Assembly (NCBI RefSeq): GCF_001641265.1
Contig: NW_020167520.1
Coordinates: forward strand, 2,356,001 to 2,420,000
Direction: 5' to 3'
DNA: 64,000 bases
Origin: Pseudogymnoascus destructans
Taxonomy: Eukaryota > Ascomycota > Leotiomycetes > Thelebolales > Thelebolaceae
Shown: positions 31,758 to 43,741 of the stretch, one piece after another
Layout of the letters: each line of letters begins with the position of its first letter
Position numbering within the stretch: the stretch's first letter is position 1
Made by a program: the position numbers and the translations under genes
Notes under the pieces: generated by a model
The model's input: the letters and a program-made list of their open reading frames with translations, nothing else
The model's database searches: none
What the model was told of the DNA's origin: nothing

Positions 31758-33321
31758 ATGGTTAGTTTGCCCCTTCGACCTCAAATCCAAAAGCTCAATC
31801 AACTGACATTATTTCACCTCAGGGTAACCAGCAGTCTGGCCTTGGAGGCCCAGGCGGAGGCGGTGATGATAAGGACTCAAAGGACAAGAAGGTAAGCCAT
31901 CTCGACCTCATCTCCAACCATTCCAAACGCTGAGTTCAACCAGAAGGAGAAGCCAAAGTACGAGCCACCGCCACGTCCAACGACCCGCATTGGTCGCAAG
32001 AAGAAGAAGGCACAAGGACCAAACGCGACTGCGAAGCTCCCACAGGTCTACCCGACGTCACGATGCAAATTACGATACTTGCGAATGCAGCGAATCCACG
32101 ACCATCTGTTGCTCGAGGAGGAATACGTGGAGAACCAGGAACGCCTTCGCAGGGCAAAGACGGCAAAGGAAGGCGGTGCACCAGTCGCCAATGGCGACCC
32201 GGATGCTGAGGATCGTAATGCCGATGAGCGTGGCCGTGTCGATGATATGAGAGGTAGCCCGATGGGAGTCGGAACCCTGGAGGAGATGATCGACGACGAC
32301 CATGCCATTGTTTCCAGCACAACGGGCCCAGAATACTACGTCTCCATCATGTCGTTTGTCGATAAAGATCTGCTCGAGCCTGGGGCAAGCGTTCTGCTGC
32401 ACCACAAGTCGGTGTCCATCGTAGGTGTTTTAACCGACGATGCTGATCCACTTGTCACCGTCATGAAGCTGGACAAGGCACCAACGGAGTCTTACGCGGA
32501 TATTGGTGGACTGGAGCAGCAAATCCAGGAAGTCAGAGAGTCCGTCGAGCTGCCTCTCATGCATCCCGAGCTTTACGAGGAGATGGGTATCAAGCCTCCG
32601 AAGGGTGTCATTCTCTACGGAGCACCTGGTACAGGAAAGACGCTTCTCGCAAAGGCCGTCGCCAACCAAACCAGCGCCACCTTCTTGCGCATTGTCGGCA
32701 GCGAGTTGATCCAGAAGTACTTGGGTGACGGACCACGTCTCGTCAGACAACTATTCCAGGTACATACATACACCCCACCCCCCAAACACATACACATACT
32801 AACTCTCTCCCCAGGTTGCCGCCGAGAACGCCCCCTCCATCGTCTTCATCGACGAAATCGACGCCATCGGCACCAAGCGCTACGAATCCACCTCCGGCGG
32901 CGAGCGCGAAGTGCAACGCACGATGCTCGAACTCCTCAACCAGCTCGACGGCTTCGACGACCGCGGCGACGTCAAGGTGATCATGGCAACCAACAAGATC
33001 GACACCCTGGACCCCGCGCTCATCCGCCCCGGCCGCATCGACCGCAAGATCCTGTTCGAGAACCCGGATCAGCAGACCAAGCGCAAGATCTTCACGCTGC
33101 ATACCAGCAAGATGAGCTTGAATGAGGATGTTGATCTGGAGGAGTTTATTACCCAGAAGGATGATCTTTCGGGAGCGGATATTAAGGCGATTTGCTCGGA
33201 GGCGGGGCTTATGGCGCTGAGGGAGAGGAGGATGAGGGTGCAGATGGCGGATTTTAGGGCGGCGAGGGAGAGGGTGTTGAAGACGAAGACAGAGGGAGAG
33301 CCAGAGGGGTTGTATTTGTAA
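31758..33321 (+). CDS. RPT2: 26S proteasome regulatory ATPase subunit Rpt2 (PSMC1)
   Basis: Four coding exons (31758-31760, 31823-31891, 31944-32759, 32815-33321) give 464 residues. Exon 1 carries only the ATG, so the second exon supplies GNQQSGLGGPGGGGDD; MGNQQSG is the conserved N-myristoylation start of Rpt2. Then come the coiled-coil and OB segments, the AAA+ Walker A GVILYGAPGTGKTLLAKAVA (about 240-259), Walker B IVFIDEIDAIG, the sensor region ATNKIDTLDPALIRPGRIDR and the C-terminal HbYX-type tail GLYL. All ATPase motifs are intact. It gates the 20S core in the 19S base ring. The intron after the start codon is supported by the conserved GNQQSG continuation. Confidence 0.95.
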
Positions 33322-33655
33322 GATGCACGGGTGGGTTTGGGTGTGGGATTGAGGGAGATGGTGAAGATGTACTTTAATCACTAGCCGAGAGAGAATGCAA
33401 GGTGGTTGCGTTGAGTATATCTGGAGTGAAGACGCGATCGTGTAGCCTAGACGTGATCATGCAAGGGGGTGTTTTGTTCTACTGAGACTGGGAGTAAAAT
33501 ATGCACATCTCCCTCTCTAGACGGGCACAGCGACGTAGACATGCAAGGGGTAGGTAACCCGCACGGATTCAAGCTGATTTGTATATATATTTAGTTCAAC
33601 CATTAATACTTGATTACCATCCCTCCCCCTTCCCACCATCCACAACCACCAATCC

Positions 33656-36323
33656 CTAACCCAACACCGCCTTCAACGTCAACTTCCGACTCGAAGCCCC
33701 AACATACACCGTCTTCGGCGCATCACTAATAACCCAATCCTGCCTCCCCGCATCCCAGTTACTGACATCCCTCCTCGTCAACTTAAACCTCACAGCCCTG
33801 GAGCGGCCGCGCGGGATGGCGAGGTCGTTGAAGCCGCGCAGGACGACGGGGGGGTCGTTGGGGCCGCCTAGGGAGACGTACTAGTTTCCATTAGCCTATC
33901 CTCTTTATCATCGCTACATGGATCCGGGGAAATGGCAAAAAGGGGGAGAAAAAAAGGGGACTCACAAGCTGCACAACCTCCGTCCCGTCAAGCTTGCCGG
34001 TGTTGGTAATAGTAGCGCTAACCTCATACAACTCATCCCACAACCCGCTATTCCCCCCCGGCGCACCGCCAGCGGGTAACTTGCGCTGCCTGCTCCCGTC
34101 CTGGCTCCCCTTCGGCGCGTCTCCGTTGCCGCCCTCGGCGTTGCCCGTCGTCTTGTCAAGGTAGGGATACACGTATGCCTTCACGGCTGGGAACCCCTTT
34201 GGCATCATGTTTGCGGATGTCGAGTTATCCACCGTCCCAAACGTCGGCGCTGGCTTCGTCTCCCCGGTAGTGGGTGTGTACTCATCATCCTGCAACTTCC
34301 GGACGCCGATGGCGGAGTACTCGAAAGTGGTATACGACAGCCCAAACCCGAATTCGTACGAGGGCTCAATACCCGCTTTATCGAAGTGGCGGTAATCGAT
34401 GAAATTACCCTCCGAAAACGTCATCTGCGGCACGACGGAGGAATCGTTGTAGAGGATATTAACGCCCCAGTCCTTGGCTTCTTTGCCCCAGGTGAAGACG
34501 CTCTTGGCGGAGGGGTTGATCTCGCCATACAGCACGTCGGTGATTGCATTCCCGCTTTCTTGGCCGGGAATACCGGCCCAGAGGATGGCGGTGATGTTGG
34601 GGTGCTTCTTGTAGGTCTCGATGAGGACCGGGCCGACGGTGTGCAGGACGACGATGGTGTTGGGGTTTACGCTCGCGACGGCGGCGATCACCGCGTCGCC
34701 GTTTTGCCAGAGGGTGAGGTTGTTGCGGTCCCCCTCGTTGTTGTCGACTGTGATGTAGTCCTCTCCCGAATCCGCATTGGCGAAGACGAGAGCGACGCTC
34801 TTCCCGGCGGCTGCGGCGCGGATGGCGGCTAGGTCGTAGTTGTTAGAGATGTTGACGAAGGTGCTGTGGTCTGTCTCGGCCTGGGCGCGGAGGGCGTCGA
34901 CGGGGGCAATCAGGTAGGGGAAATTTGCTGTCCCGCTGCCCCATCCCATGGCGAGGGTTCCCTTGTCGCAGCCGCGGTCGTCGCAGGCGTTTATGCCGGC
35001 CGGGTTGAGGTGTGCGTCCTCGCCGATGACTGCTACGCTCTTAGGATTATTGAGGGGCAAGGCGCGCTTTGTGTTCTTGAGGAGGACGGTGGAGCGGGCG
35101 CCGATCTCGCGGATTACATGCTTGTGGTCGGATTGCACGTTGACATGCTTGTTGACGACGCCGAAGTCCGCCTCGCCGAGGGTGTGGAAGTAGCCGGTGG
35201 TGTTGCGCGTCCAGCTGGAGAAGTTGATGGGGATCCGCGACTTGTCGCGCCCGACTTTGTAGTAGGCGGACATGATGCGCACAGCCATGTCGTCGACGCG
35301 CCATTGGGGCACGGTCCCGTTCAGGACCGCCGCGGTGAGGTTGCCGCCCCAGTAGCTGTAGGTTCCTACGCCGAAGACCTGCTCGCCGGGCATGGTCATG
35401 TCGAGGCCGGCGAGGGCGCTGGCGACGCCGCTGTGCTGGGCGCCCCAGTCGGCCATGACGAAGCCCTGGAAGTCGAGCTCGTTCTTCAGGAGGTGGTTGA
35501 GGAGGTAGCTGTTCTCGCAGGCGTAGCTGTCGTTCAGGCGGTTGTAGGAGCACATCACGGAGCCGACGCCAGCCTTGATGGCATCGGCGAAGGGCCAGAG
35601 GTACATCTCGTGCATGGTCGTGTCGTCCATGTTGGAGCTCATCTGCTGGCGGTAGTGCTCCTGCTCGTTGCCGACGAGGTGCTTAGCGCAGGCAATGACT
35701 CCGGTGCCTTGGATGCCCTTGATCGTCTCGGCCATGGCGACGCCGGTGAGGACTGGGTCCGGGGCGAATCCTTCCCAGTTGCGGCCGCCTTCGGGGGAGC
35801 GCCCGAGGGGGCCGGCGACGGGGCCGAGAATCACGTCGATGCCCTTGTCGCGGAATTCCTCGCCCATGGCCTCGCCGCGGGCCTTGAAGAGCTTCTTGGA
35901 CCAGGTGGCCGCGGTGTTGACGCCGGCGGGGAAGGCGGAGTTTTGGTCGCCTGCGGAGGTGTTAGGGTCAATTCCGTTTCTCACTTCTGTGCCTCTGGAG
36001 CTGGGCATAGTCTACTCACTGAACCTGATTCCCAATGGGGAATCCTGGAGGCAGAAACCATTGAACCCAAGGCGGGGGATGCCTCCAGTAGCCCCAACAC
36101 AGAGGTCTTGCGTCCAGCCCGTGCCGGTGGTGATATTCACCTTCTCAAGCAGGGTAAGCCCACTAACGAACTCGACAGCCTTCTTATAGGCGTGGTCCCA
36201 GCCGTGGCCGCCGTGCATCCAGGGCGAGGGGTAGCTAGGAGGAGACAAGCCATGAGTCTGAGCACTGGCGCCGGCCGCAAGGGCAGCGGCGCCGACAAGG
36301 AGAGAATGGATGTGCATCTTCAC
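33656..36323 (-). CDS. Secreted GH3 beta-glucosidase
   Basis: Three exons (36323-36020, 35950-33966, 33880-33656) give 837 residues. A signal peptide (MKMHIHSLLVGAAALAAGAS-A) precedes the mature enzyme. GH3 N-domain motifs: GFCLQDSPLGIRFS, GVIACAKHLVGNEQEHYR, VMCSYNRLND and GFVMADWGAQHSG, where the Asp in MADW is the expected nucleophile. The C-domain has STVLLKNTKRALPLNNP and LWAGIPGQESGNAI, and a fibronectin-III-like tail (ATITNTGKLDGTEVVQLYVS) spans intron 2. There are many Asn-X-Ser/Thr sites. A Gly/Lys-rich insertion (about 690-720) precedes the last domain. The enzyme releases glucose from cello-oligosaccharides outside the cell. Start 36323 directly begins the signal peptide. Confidence 0.94.
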
Positions 36324-37849
36324 ACGATCAATTGAGCGTGGCAGAGGTGGAAAGGAGAGTGTCGACGCTGAGAAGAAATCCGCGACTTGCCTTGTTTCAG
36401 GTCGTCCGGGGGGGGGGGGGGGGGGGTATTAACAGTCGTATACAATAGGAAAGTAGGAAATGCTCGTCGCGTGGCAGTGTGAACACTGGAGTACTGTACC
36501 GTGAGGAGTGGATATTTTTGACTGACGATCAATCAATATGCATGTCGGTAGGTCAATGGGGGGACGTGAAGGTTGAAGGGTGGAGCTGTGGTGGGTTTTC
36601 CGTTCCTCCCGTCTGCCTGCCGTCTGCCTGGTTTTCCCCGTGTGCCTGGTTTCCCGTCGCGGTTCTTCCCTTCCTATTGCGGGGTCCAAGCCGCTGTGGG
36701 TTGTCGGGGAGACTCTGGTAACCTGGTACTGTACTGGGCCGCTATATCCTCGTCGTTGGCGCGTCGCCACTGGTGTCTCACAGCGCGTGCATAAGTTACA
36801 GCACAACACACGACACACACGACAACAGAGACAACAGAGACAACAGAGACAACAGAGACAACAGAGACAACAGAGACAACAGAGACAACAGAGACAACAG
36901 AGACAACAGAGACAACGCGATGAAAATGTCTGGCCTAGTCGTAACGAAAAGTACAGCAAGACTGCACACGGCAAGGATGGGGATGTGGGATGCTGACCAA
37001 CTGCAATAGGTGACGTGCGACGGCCATCTTTGCCGGGTCCGGGTTAGCTGTGGGGGGCCGATGTACATGCATGCACGATCACATACTGTAGGCCCAGCCA
37101 ACAGTATGTGCCGTTTATCAAGATGTGGGCGGGGGCGGGGGCGCTGCAGATTTGTTGTGCTTTGCGGTGGGGGACGGTGGGACTGTGTTGTACACGACTC
37201 GTATTTTGGTGTTTTGTATGGAGTAGATGGGTATATCTCTTGTGTTGCTATGATGTGTTGATATGATGTGTTGATGTGTTGATATAATGTGTTGATGTGA
37301 TGTGTTGATGTGATGTGTTGATGTGATGTGTTGATGTGATGTGTTGATGTGATGTGTTGATGTGTTGATATGCTGTTTTAATATGTCGTATGCCGAACAC
37401 CGCATGCCGAATCCCCCATGCCGAATCCCCCATGCCGAATCCCCCATGCCGAATCCCATACCGCCAGTATTCTTGTGCCAAGCATCTCCCACCATCGCCC
37501 GCGGAATCCGGCCTTGGGGTTAGCGTCAGTCCACTGTACAACAACTCCCAACTCCCGTACTGCAATAGGAAGTTCACATCGCTCCCCCCTCCCCTCCGTC
37601 CAATCTCCCTCCCCCGCCAACCAAGCCCTACCAGTGCCATCGGCGACTGGCCGGGCCACTACCAACAAGCTGCCATACAAACGCTCTCCCCCCCTCTCCG
37701 CGCTGTGCTACTTTCCTACTCACACACGCCTCCGATAACCCAATCCCTCCGATAACCTAATCCTCAGCCCCAGCCACTGAAAATCCGCTGCTCCGGAACT
37801 CCGCATAACCCCGCTACTTGCACTCACCCCACCATCAACCTCCCCAACT
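36324..37849. repeat. Intergenic with several micro/minisatellites
   Basis: Four arrays and no gene. A run of 19 G at 36408-36426 lies just upstream of the GH3 start. A 9-bp ACAACAGAG array of about 11 copies lies at 36818-36918. A TTGATGTGATGTG-type 10-13-bp array lies at about 37245-37375. A 14-bp CATGCCGAATCCCC array of 4-5 copies lies at about 37380-37450. The 9-bp array stays open as a 3-residue repeat in several frames, which creates false ORFs on both strands. Confidence 0.8.
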
Positions 37850-39742
37850 ATGCCGCCCACCCCCTCAGCCGCCCTCCTCCGCCACTCCGCAACGGCTCTT
37901 CTACGGCGAGGTTCTAACTTGGCTACTCCTCAGCACGCCCTCGCCCGCCTCCCGCGCGCCCTCTCATCCGCATTATTCCACACCTCCCCAGCGCCCCGCC
38001 TCCCCGTCCCAGCCGCAAAAAAGCAGCTGCAACGTCCCATCGTCGTCAACTTTCCCTCAGGCGAGGAGAAGGAGTTGTAAGCCACCCCCTCGCCCCCCCT
38101 TCCCCAGCTCCGCATACGAGAAGAATCCGCTGACCAGTTTGCCGATGTGAAGACCGACGAGATGGTTGAGGTGAGAGAGCACCCCGCCAACTCAAGTTTT
38201 ACAAAGGTCACGTGATGGATATTAATGCCCTGTGTGTGATAGGGATCATTGCCATTGCGCCGAGTGCGTGAATCAGGATACGCTGCAGCGGTCGTTTGAT
38301 TCGTTTACGGTTTGTGGGCATCTGATTTTTTGAAAATGGGAGTGGTTGTGCTGAAAGATTGGTATAGATTACGGATAAGACGCCGCAGAATGTTAGGTCC
38401 AAGGAGGATGGGTTAGAAGTCATATGTCTGTCTTTTCCGTGGTAAGTGGAAATCATATTCGTGTCGTGCTAATAAACACCAGGGCAAGAAACCGGCCACA
38501 AAAGCTTCTTTTCCTGGGAATGGCTAGCGACAAACATGCACAAGAAGCCCTCCGCGCCGAAATACACCTTCTGGGGCGCGGAGATCGCGAAGAGTCCGCC
38601 GGATGTGCATTATGATGAGGTTATGGCGAGTGATACCGGGGTGGGGAAGTGGACGGCTAAGATTGTATGTTCTTCGTTTCTTAAGTGGTTATACGTTTCT
38701 AACGAGGGCTACAGCTCAAACATGGATTTTGCTTCGTGGATGGCTGTCCGGTTTCTCCTGAGAAGACGGAGGAGCTGCTTAATCGGATTGCCTTTATTAG
38801 GGAGACTCATTATGGTACCTCCTCCAACTCCCTCCCAACCACCTCTCTCCCAGATTCCCCCCTCTTCCCCTTCCGCCCACCCAACCCCCATCCCCCTAAC
38901 GAACCAACCGTCTAACCCTCTCCAGGCGCCTTCTACGACTTCACCTCCGACCTAACCATGAAAGATACCGCCTACACCACCCTCGCCCTCCCCGCCCACA
39001 CCGACACAACCTACTTCACCGACCCCTCCGGCCTGCAACTCTTCCACCTCCTCTCCCACTCCGGTCACGGCGGCGCCTCCCTCCTCGTCGACGGCTTCTC
39101 TTGCGCCTCCCAACTCCTCTCCCGCGACCCTCGCGCATACGACATCCTCTCCCGCGTCCCTGTTCCTTGGCACGCTAGCGGGAATGAGGGGGTGGTGATT
39201 ACCCCGGCGACTTGGGTACCGGTGTTGACCCTGGATGGAGAGGGGGGTGTGAGGCAGTTGAGGTGGAATAATGATGATCGCGCGAGTATGCCGGTGGAGA
39301 ACGCAGGGGTGGAGTATGAGGAGTGGTTTGAGGCGGCGAGAGTGTGGAATGAGATTATTACGGAGGGGAGGAATGAGTATTGGGGGCAGCTTGTGCCGGG
39401 ACGGCCTGTTAGTGAGTTTTATCCTTTTCTTTTGTTTTCGTAGTCCTGTTTTGTCCTTTCGCAAACTTGGGGGGGGGGGTATGGGGTGGGCAGGGAGAGG
39501 TTTGCTGACTGCTGTGTGTAGTCTTTGATAACTGGCGGGTTATGCATGCGCGCTCGGCGTTTGAGGGGAAGCGGAGGATGTGTGGTGGATACAGTGAGTT
39601 CCCCCTTGCCCCTTTATAGACTGGCCCCTTTATAGACTGCAATGGGGATACTGACTAGATCATAGTTAACCGCGACGACTTCATCTCGCGGTACTGGAAC
39701 ACGAATTTCTCGCGCGAGGAAGTGTTGAAGCGGATTATCTAG
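37850..39742 (+). CDS. Trimethyllysine dioxygenase-like (mitochondrial, carnitine synthesis)
   Basis: Exons I can join: 37850-38076, 38243-38309, 38368-38425, 38483-38664, 38715-38814, 38926-39411, 39522-39593, 39666-39742. Residues 1-55 are Arg/Ala/Ser-rich, as in a mitochondrial presequence. Then come the N-domain zinc-like block DHCHCAECVNQDTLQRSFDS, ETGHKSFFSWEWLATNMHKK, HGFCFVDGCPVSPEKTEELL and the Fe/2-oxoglutarate core LPAHTDTTYFTDPSGLQLFH (His-x-Asp iron ligands) with the distal HARSAFEGKRR. The order fits trimethyllysine/gamma-butyrobetaine hydroxylases, and TDTTYF with the GASLLVDGF block favours trimethyllysine dioxygenase, the first carnitine-synthesis enzyme. Two junctions are uncertain: the usual LR before DHC is missing at the first intron, and the third donor would be a weak GTCTGT (38426). 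Confidence 0.8.
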
Positions 39743-39979
39743 ATGTACTGGATATGCTCGCAGATGACATCTACAACATACAGAAACTTAAAACATGGAC
39801 GCGAGGGGTCTAGATGATTATATTTACACACCTATATATGTACATACGTAGACGCATCTGATGATGAATGAAGATATTGATCTGATACGGGTGCGACCCC
39901 TTCTATGTAATCTAGTGATAAACAACTAGTATAATACAGAATAGTAATATATCTACACGCTCCCATCCAAACTACCCTC

Positions 39980-41918
39980 TCTCCCCAATCCCCAGGGTTA
40001 GCACAAATGCCTTTAACGTAAGTCGTGGCGTAACGCGGGGGATGGCGTAACGCGGTGGAATTTTGAAGAGAACACAACAAATCTGTAAATTTAACTACAA
40101 TCAACGATAATACATGATCCACCGTCACTCTTAGATTGTTCCCCTGCTTCTTCCTCAATATTCAATGTCTGAGGAGGCGTTCTTATCCTTTGTTTTGTGC
40201 TTTTTCTTACTTGGGTTATGTGTCGCCTTTTCCGCCTCCATCACCGCATCACACAACTCTTGCATAGAAACATGAAAGTGACCCTTCAGAATAACCCTTT
40301 TCCCCTTCGTACGTACCGTACGTTGCTTTATAACTGATCGCAGGTTGTTGGCATCGAGTTGGTGGACAATGCTGCGTGCTCGAAGTTGCTCTGACGCAAC
40401 TGTGAGTTTTTGGATGTACGTCCGCACTGGTGTTGACAGCACCCCACCACTATTAATCGTAGTTGTAAGGAGCGCATTTGCAGAGCGTAAGGTCATCCCA
40501 TCTGGGGGGGAGCTGTTGATAAAGACTCGGTCAAAAATATCATACTGATGTGGTGTTTTTGGTCGGTCAGCCTCGACTGATGGTTCAGCATTGAGCAGCG
40601 TACGCAATGCTCACTGGGGATTAAAAGGAAACAAGCCAGCGCCACGGTATGCTGACTCAATGTTCTGATGGTTGCATACATCAAGCCGTGCCTGGATGTA
40701 TGCCTCCATCCATTCATACTTCTGTATGCGCGCAAGTTGCGCTTGGTTGAGTGGGGAGAGCGCTGCTGTCAGACGCTTTTTTAGCGGGCCGAATATCGCA
40801 ACATCCAGTGATTGTAGTAAGTGCGATGTATGAGGGGGAAGTATCAGTAATACAATGTGGTTCTGCATGCAATGCGCAATGAACTCCACACTAATGTGTG
40901 AGTCGTGGCCATCACATATAAGAAGCCGGTGCTGACCATCTGCTTTTGTACGTGTTGTTGGCTCGAAGATGCGTTTTAACCACTCCAACCCATGGAGGTT
41001 GCTTGTACAGCCTTTCGTATTCGCAGAGAAGAACCATTGGTCGATGACTGTGGGCGGAATCCATGATTGGAGAACGTTCTTGCCCTTAAAGATCCCGAGG
41101 GGTGGGAGAATGGTTCCGTCTGCGCAGATGCACTCGACCATCGAAACCCATTCCTGACAGCCAGGATGCGCTTGATGCTTTGTACGAAGTGTTGAATCAA
41201 GTATAATTCGAGTAGATTCCATTGTCCCAATCGAAAATCCGGATTCATCCATGTTATATGTGTTCTCTTGCGTGATTCCAAACTCTTGAACCACCTTGGT
41301 GTACGCGTTAAACCATGCCGTAAGCACTGGTTTTGTTGCACCGTCCATGCGTACAGTTTCGATCCGTCGCCCAATAGCGACCTGTAGATGGGGATGTCTG
41401 TAAGGACACAGGGCACCCAGCTCACAGTAATAGCATATGAGAGTGTGAGTCGGAGGCTAAACGGATGCTATCCTATAGGTCTACTACGAAGGATACAAAA
41501 AAGATGAAGGGGGAACCCCGTTGAGTCTGTTTCCTTAAGTACCCGAAACGGGCCCGACTCAGTTATCCCAACCCTAGCCCTGAACCTTCCACCGCAACAG
41601 GTCTGCATCAGCCCTGAACCCTATACACTTACCGTCCCCCACTATAGTGTAACTCGCTATATGCTCCTCTACTGGTTCGAAACCCCACCGAGTCAGATTC
41701 CATGCTTGTAGTGACCGTAACAGTTCTGAGACAGGTTCTTCGAGTATCTAGGTACAGAGGCATCCTTACAATGTCGTAGTATGAATTGTGGTACCCAGTC
41801 GCGACCGAGGGAAAATTGTGGTTGGGGTAGAAGTAAGTTTGGCGTCGCGTCGTCAAAATTGAGTGACCGGTGCGACCGGAGTTCTTCAGCTATTTCCTTC
41901 AACAACCGATGCCCTGGA
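39980..41918 (-). mobile_element. Pogo/Fot1-type DNA transposon A (broken), split by a solo LTR
   Basis: The minus-strand transposase relic reads LGRDWVPQFILRH (41771-41918, end of the CENP-B-like DNA-binding part), then after the LTR the DDE catalytic part: YNMDESGFSIG (first Asp), LLICDGHDSHIS (second Asp), LPPHTSHLLQSLDVAIFGPL (third Asp) and FPFNPQ. A TGA near 40612 ends that frame, and the C-terminal tail continues open to 40155. The N-terminal helix-turn-helix part is lost where family 1 LTR copy C begins at 41919. The left border near 39980-40060 is approximate; I did not confirm a terminal inverted repeat. Confidence 0.75.
41399..41770 (-). repeat. Solo LTR of family 3 with 5-bp target duplication
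   Basis: 372 bp, starting TGTAAGGACACAGGGCAC and ending GAGGCATCCTTACA on the plus strand. Both flanks carry ATGTC (41394-41398 and 41771-41775), a 5-bp target-site duplication as expected for Ty3-type integration. The same LTR occurs at 43966-44336. It sits inside the pogo transposase and interrupts the frame between the DNA-binding and catalytic parts. Confidence 0.88.
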
Positions 41919-43539
41919 TGTAATGGTGGGTGCACCAGATATGAGAATCTAGCCACCCAAGGAAGGGATGAATTTACTAAGACAACACACTGTCTTAGGA
42001 AACAGAGCCAAAGGGTTGTAGCTTAGACTATTCCACAACGCAGCAATCAGGTGTATGATGTGGTGAAGTGGTTTAGACAAGTTGCAACAAATGTTGAGTC
42101 TGAGAACTCAGGGGTAAGTCAGAGGTTAGCACCTCACTGACTTTTCAAAAACAGAGAATAACAAGATCAATGCTTGGAAGAAAAGACGTAGAAGTATGTG
42201 CTAGTCGATTTACTGTATTGCCTGCTTGCCCTTTCTTAAGGAAAGGGCAATCCTATTTATGCCAAAGGAGTGTAGTTCTCTCATTTTCCATGACTTTCCA
42301 TGACTAACCAGGCTTGGTAAATGTATTAGAAATCAAGTGCGACCCACAACTAGCTTGCTAATCATGTACTGAACGTAAGAGAATTCCATAGAACCATCTC
42401 TTGGGTTCCTAGCCTATAGGAAGTGAAAAGGAGGTCCAAGGTTAGAGTACCTATAGACAAATTATGTCATAACTTAACCAATCTTGTGGGTAACTAAGGA
42501 GCGATGACGTGTAATGAATCATAGAGGGTTGTAGAAGCTTCTAGAGCTATCGTTCATGTTCCTAGGCCTCTAGTTGGTAGAGATATGCCATGTGGTAGTA
42601 TTGGCCCACCCCCTTAAGGAGGAGATTTTCTTAATAACTTGTTCAATGAGTGTCCAAATGATATGCCGTGATGTATGTAGCATAAACAGATGTAGTAGAA
42701 GAGTTTGCAGCAATCGTTGAGTAGTATTGCTTCTGTTGTTGGTGTGATAAGCCAAGATATGTATGGTGACTTGTAGGTTTGAGGAGGAGATTTCTAAGTT
42801 TGCTCTTGAGTTTGATAGCAAACTGAGTGCAACGAATGTCAGTATGACACTCACTGACTTTTCAGAAACAAGGAGTAACAAGATCAATGCTTGGAAGCTT
42901 GGAAAAGACGTGGAAGTATGTGATAGTCAATTTACTGTATTGTCTGCTTGCCATTTCTTAAGGAAAGGGCAATCCTATTTATGCTAAAGGAGTGTAGTTC
43001 TCTCATTTTCCAAGACTTTCCATTACTAACCAGGCTTAGTAACTGTAGTCAACATAAGAGAATCCCATAGAACCATCTCTTAGGTTCATAGCCTATAGGA
43101 AGTGAAAGGAGGCCCAAGGTCAGAGTACCCCTATAGACAAATTATGTCATAACTTAACCAATCTTGTGGGTAACTAAGGAGCGATGACGTGTAATGAATC
43201 ATAGAGGGTTGTAGAAGCTTTTGGAGCTATCGTTCATGTTCCTAGGCCTCTAGTTGATAGAGATATGTCATGTGTAGTATTAGCCCAGTAACTAAGGAGT
43301 GATGTCATGTAATGAATCATAGAGGGTTGTAGAGATATGCTATGTGGTAATATCTGCCCAGTAACTAAGGAGCAATGACGTGTAATGAATCATAGAGGGT
43401 TGTAGCAATCGTTGAGTACTATTGCTCTTGTTGTTGGTGTGATAAGCCAAAATATATATAGTGACTTGTAGGTTTGAGGAGGAGATTTCTAAGTTTGCTC
43501 TTGGATTTGATAGCAAAGTGAGTGCAACGAATGTCTCCA
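41919..43539 (-). repeat. Family 1 LTR copy C followed by a second, partial copy
   Basis: A full LTR plus PBS-like end spans 41919-42849, with a small deletion near 42180 relative to copy A. At 42850 a second copy begins mid-LTR in the same orientation and runs to 43539. The second copy contains an internal tandem duplication of about 90 bp around GTAACTAAGGAG...AATGAATCATAGAGG (43180-43410), shared with the copy at 59284-60179, so there are at least two LTR subfamilies. Confidence 0.75.
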
Positions 43540-43741
43540 ACAACAACGCCAGCAACCACCCCTCTGAGAACTGTAAGTGACCCCTTCTCGTGGATTGTCC
43601 GACGGTGCACTAATGAATTGGATAGGATATTTCCATCCACAAGAACGAGTAGGTGATGTAAGCGCGTTGGCGTGGGGGTGATAACGTGTGCTGGGCTGAC
43701 TGGATTCTGCGCAGAATTCCAACATTTTTTTTGTTTTTTCA

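Noticed and set aside
34866..36335. 489-residue plus-strand frame
   Set aside because: Antisense of the GH3 beta-glucosidase; Val/Gly/Asp-rich composition typical of the complement of a GC-rich coding region.
36429..37101. Frames with repeated CCL or DNR tripeptides
   Set aside because: Produced by the 9-bp tandem array, open in several frames on both strands; not a gene.
41665..41690. tRNA T-arm-like GGTTCGAAACC
   Set aside because: It lies inside the family 3 LTR and no cloverleaf can be folded around it by eye.
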